Positions 61,949-64,000 of a stretch of DNA of 64,000 nucleotides are shown here, piece after piece; the first letter of the stretch is position 1; the number at the start of each line of letters is the position of its first letter. This DNA is from CAWGET01 sp963821715 (lineage in GTDB: Bacteria; Bacteroidota; Ignavibacteria; Ignavibacteriales; Melioribacteraceae), in assembly GCA_963821715.1 (NCBI GenBank), contig CAWGET010000004.1:1-64000 (forward strand), read 5' to 3'. The notes below the pieces were generated by a model. It had not been told where the DNA came from and did not search any database. It saw nothing but the letters and a program-made list of their open reading frames with translations. Made by a program: the position numbers and the translations under genes.

Positions 61949-63772
61949 TCATTTTATGGTAAGATTTCTTCTGCTTTTTCCCAATTGTTCAACCCAATCG
62001 GAAAATTCGAGTGTCATCGGAACCGCAATCATCTTACCGCCAAATCCAAAATAACGAAATACTAACATACTTAAATTTGTAACATTTATCGAGTTTAGAG
62101 CGTTAATATTTACATTCACGCCGTACTTGTCGGCAAGTTCAGCTGTTTTGGATTTGATTAAATTTTTAAATTTACTGAACTCTATTCTTTTCCGTAAAGT
62201 CTCGGTAGATTCCCCGTCCGGAGCTTTCGTTCCCACCTCCGGTTCTTTTTTATCAATTAGCTTGAAGATGGAATATCCTTCATCTGTTTGGAGTGGACCG
62301 TATATTTCGCCTTCCTTCAATTCGGAGGCTATCAATCCGACTTCTCCCCTTTCAGCAGCAGAAAAATAACCGGTATCTAATCTACTTTGTGAATATTGCA
62401 GCGCAAGTGACTTTATATCCGCTCCTTTTTCCAATTCGTACAGTACTCTCTCAATTATGCTTAAATCTCTGTTCACAATCTCAATAATTTTAATTTGCGC
62501 TGACGCGGGGAGCGAATCTCCACTCTCATCAAGAAAATCGGAAAGTTCTTCGTCACTTACAGTAATTGAATCTATAAAATCTTTTTTTAGCTGAACTGAA
62601 AGATAATGATCTTTCCACATATCGAGATCCTCTTTCACTTCGGGCAGTTTGTCCAATCCACGCTCGAAACCTTCCCGCGCAAGTAGCGTGTTTTCTATAT
62701 ATTCCCTAACTCTTTTATCTAATTGAAAACGTATAGACTGAGGATCAATATTTTTGGAAGAAAACCCTTCGAAAATAAAAGCATAAAGAAATTCTTTAAG
62801 CGAAACAGGGTTTTCACTAAATTTAATAAATTCCATATTGAGGGAGTCAGCGCCGAACTCATTTAATATTTTGTAAAAAGCTTCATCACTTAAAGCGATC
62901 GGTTCCCCTTTACTGCCGCTTTCACTCTCCAATTTTTTCATTTCTTTTATCAGCTTCTCCGATAGATACCAGAAAAGATCTCCGTCGGCGGTAACTTCTT
63001 TATCCGCGAAAAAATCGGAATAAAATTTTGAACCAATGCGTTCTTTTACTCTTTGTTCCATAATTTTGTTTATGGAAGATTGAAAATTTTCTTTGCCCGA
63101 CTCGGGATTTCTTCCGACTTCTATCAGCTTAAAAATATAAAAACCGTCCGGCGATTTAAGCGGCTGAGAATATTCGCTGATGTTTAATGCAAAAATAGAA
63201 TCTTCTACAAATTCTTCCATTCTTCCGTAGACTATATCGTAAGGTTCGGGCTGGAGAATATTTTCCGTTCTTGAAGAAAGGACTGAATCGAAAGGAATAC
63301 CTGCTTTAAGTTTTTGATAAACTTCGTTTATCTCCTCTTCGTCTCTGCTGTACAGATAATTGACCTTGAGAAGTTTGTTCATTCTGTCAAGCGCTTTTTC
63401 AATATCTTCATTTTGAATTTCCGCTTTATCGGTAATTTCAATTTTGAAGAGCGCATCGCGCACGTACATTTTTTCCAGATTTTCATAGGAATAATTAACT
63501 GCAGCCGACGTATCGTATCCGAGCGCTTCTGCTTCCTGCGCCCATAATTTTTCTGCAATCAGCGAATACAAAAAATCTCTTTTTAGTTTTTCATCATCTT
63601 CGTTAAAACGTTTTGACCGGTTCAATTGAGGCATCATTTCGTAACGCTTTATAAATTCATCTTTACTGATCCGTTTGTCGCCAATTTCTGCAACGTTATT
63701 TTTCGCACTATTCTGACTGTAAAAGGCTGAAGCTGACGCGAAAAGAAATAAAAATAAAATCTTAGTCTTCAT
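61949..63772 (-). CDS. Exported PpiC-type peptidyl-prolyl isomerase (SurA/PrsA-like)
   Basis: A 607-residue protein with a signal peptide (1-20, ending YSQ). The N-terminal helical part (about 25-130) resembles SurA_N. Two parvulin-like halves follow: a poor one around 140-215 (SPDGFYIFKLIEV) and a better one around 420-520 (SRLDTGYFSAAERGEVGLI, LQTDEGYSIFKLID). It is a candidate for outer-membrane protein folding. It comes before hslV by 10 bases, so both stress-type proteins may share control. Confidence 0.8.
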   Translation of the reverse strand: MKTKILFLFLFASASAFYSQNSAKNNVAEIGDKRISKDEFIKRYEMMPQLNRSKRFNEDDEKLKRDFLYSLIAEKLWAQEAEALGYDTSAAVNYSYENLEKMYVRDALFKIEITDKAEIQNEDIEKALDRMNKLLKVNYLYSRDEEEINEVYQKLKAGIPFDSVLSSRTENILQPEPYDIVYGRMEEFVEDSIFALNISEYSQPLKSPDGFYIFKLIEVGRNPESGKENFQSSINKIMEQRVKERIGSKFYSDFFADKEVTADGDLFWYLSEKLIKEMKKLESESGSKGEPIALSDEAFYKILNEFGADSLNMEFIKFSENPVSLKEFLYAFIFEGFSSKNIDPQSIRFQLDKRVREYIENTLLAREGFERGLDKLPEVKEDLDMWKDHYLSVQLKKDFIDSITVSDEELSDFLDESGDSLPASAQIKIIEIVNRDLSIIERVLYELEKGADIKSLALQYSQSRLDTGYFSAAERGEVGLIASELKEGEIYGPLQTDEGYSIFKLIDKKEPEVGTKAPDGESTETLRKRIEFSKFKNLIKSKTAELADKYGVNVNINALNSINVTNLSMLVFRYFGFGGKMIAVPMTLEFSDWVEQLGKSRRNLTIK

Positions 63773-63782
63773 AATAAATCCG

Positions 63783-64000
63783 TTATCGGGAAAATTTAAA
63801 TGGTAAAATTCTTGGTACTTCTTTTTGATATTGAATATATGTTACACCAAATTTTGAAATTAGTTTCTTCTCTTCGAAAATAGAACCGGCTACAAAATAG
63901 ATTGTGATGCAGATAAATAAAGTCAAATAAAAAAGATCCATCGAAGGGCGAAATCCTAAAAACAATATCGAGAAGAAATAGATAGGGTGGCGCATATATT
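63783..64000 (-). CDS. Isoprenylcysteine/phospholipid methyltransferase-like, cut by the right edge
   Basis: Only the C-terminal 70-odd residues are in the window. The frame is open to the edge (a Tyr codon precedes the first Met), so the start is outside. It opens with YMRHPIYF, the family's conserved RHP motif, and has a hydrophobic helix (about 15-40 of the visible part), then the EEKKLISKFGVTYIQYQKEVPR block that is typical of the C-terminus of ICMT/PEMT-type membrane methyltransferases. The substrate cannot be told. Confidence 0.75.
   Translation of the reverse strand, partial: YMRHPIYFFSILFLGFRPSMDLFYLTLFICITIYFVAGSIFEEKKLISKFGVTYIQYQKEVPRILPFKFSR

Noticed and set aside
1..64000. CRISPR array, rRNA operon or a known defence island
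   Set aside because: No regular direct repeats with equal spacers, no rRNA sequence and no recognised restriction, Cas, Abi or toxin-antitoxin pair was seen on either strand.

Overview
The window is AT-rich, gene-dense bacterial chromosome. Its gene content suggests a Gram-negative, diderm member of the Bacteroidota/Chlorobi/Ignavibacteria assemblage, and I lean towards an Ignavibacteria-like lineage. The reasons are bacillithiol genes (bshA, a bacilliredoxin), a SUF iron-sulfur operon without isc genes, HslUV, exported proteins with short signal peptides ending in A-Q, many weak or absent Shine-Dalgarno sites, and one promoter that fits the Bacteroidetes-type TAnnTTTG box. This placement is inference from gene content; there is no rRNA gene in the window.

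Region 1-3600 is accessory DNA: the end of a charged coiled-coil protein cut by the left edge, an excisionase-like helix-turn-helix protein, a tyrosine integrase, an AT-rich orphan, and a zinc-ribbon protein that looks like an IS1595-family transposase without its catalytic core. It ends at the 3' end of tRNA-Ser(GCT), a classic integration site, so the left edge probably lies inside an integrated element.

Region 3.6-13.9 kb holds a MORN/TonB-domain exported protein, a guanidinium exporter of the SMR family, and the operon pfkB-like kinase > mtnA > recO > htrA ending in a good terminator. It also has an M24 peptidase followed by a D-lactate/glycolate dehydrogenase gene interrupted by two +1 frameshifts. 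Region 13.9-20.6 kb is the SUF operon (sufB-C-D-S-T), then bacilliredoxin, an Rrf2/IscR-like regulator and a 59-residue membrane protein, all read leftwards from a clear promoter at 20.55 kb.

Region 20.6-32.8 kb: a repeat-rich gap, ptsN-like > hisS > orphan > rlmB, a large Rossmann-fold protein, an outer-membrane-type protein, a LOG-family protein, two small proteins, the overlapping trio sugar kinase > rfbD > GH13 amylase, and divergent bshA. Region 33-40.7 kb is one long leftward series: acyl-CoA dehydrogenase, phosphodiester glycosidase lipoprotein, exported YidD-like protein, two paralogous TPR/membrane proteins, an ACT protein, UPF0210, LemA and TPM proteins.

Region 41-64 kb is mostly housekeeping: rlmN, glnD-murI, tyrosine phenol-lyase, a YciO-type protein, an SDR and GH20 hexosaminidase pair, a MATE exporter, rfbA, trkA-trkH potassium uptake, and the operon PpiC-type isomerase > hslV > hslU > valS closed by a terminator. 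The right edge cuts an isoprenylcysteine/phospholipid methyltransferase-like gene. Intergenic spaces carry several short palindromic or dispersed repeats. No CRISPR array, rRNA or recognised defence system is visible. The most unusual items are the transposase-derived protein beside the integrase, and the YidD-like protein with a signal peptide in an operon with two TPR/membrane paralogues.
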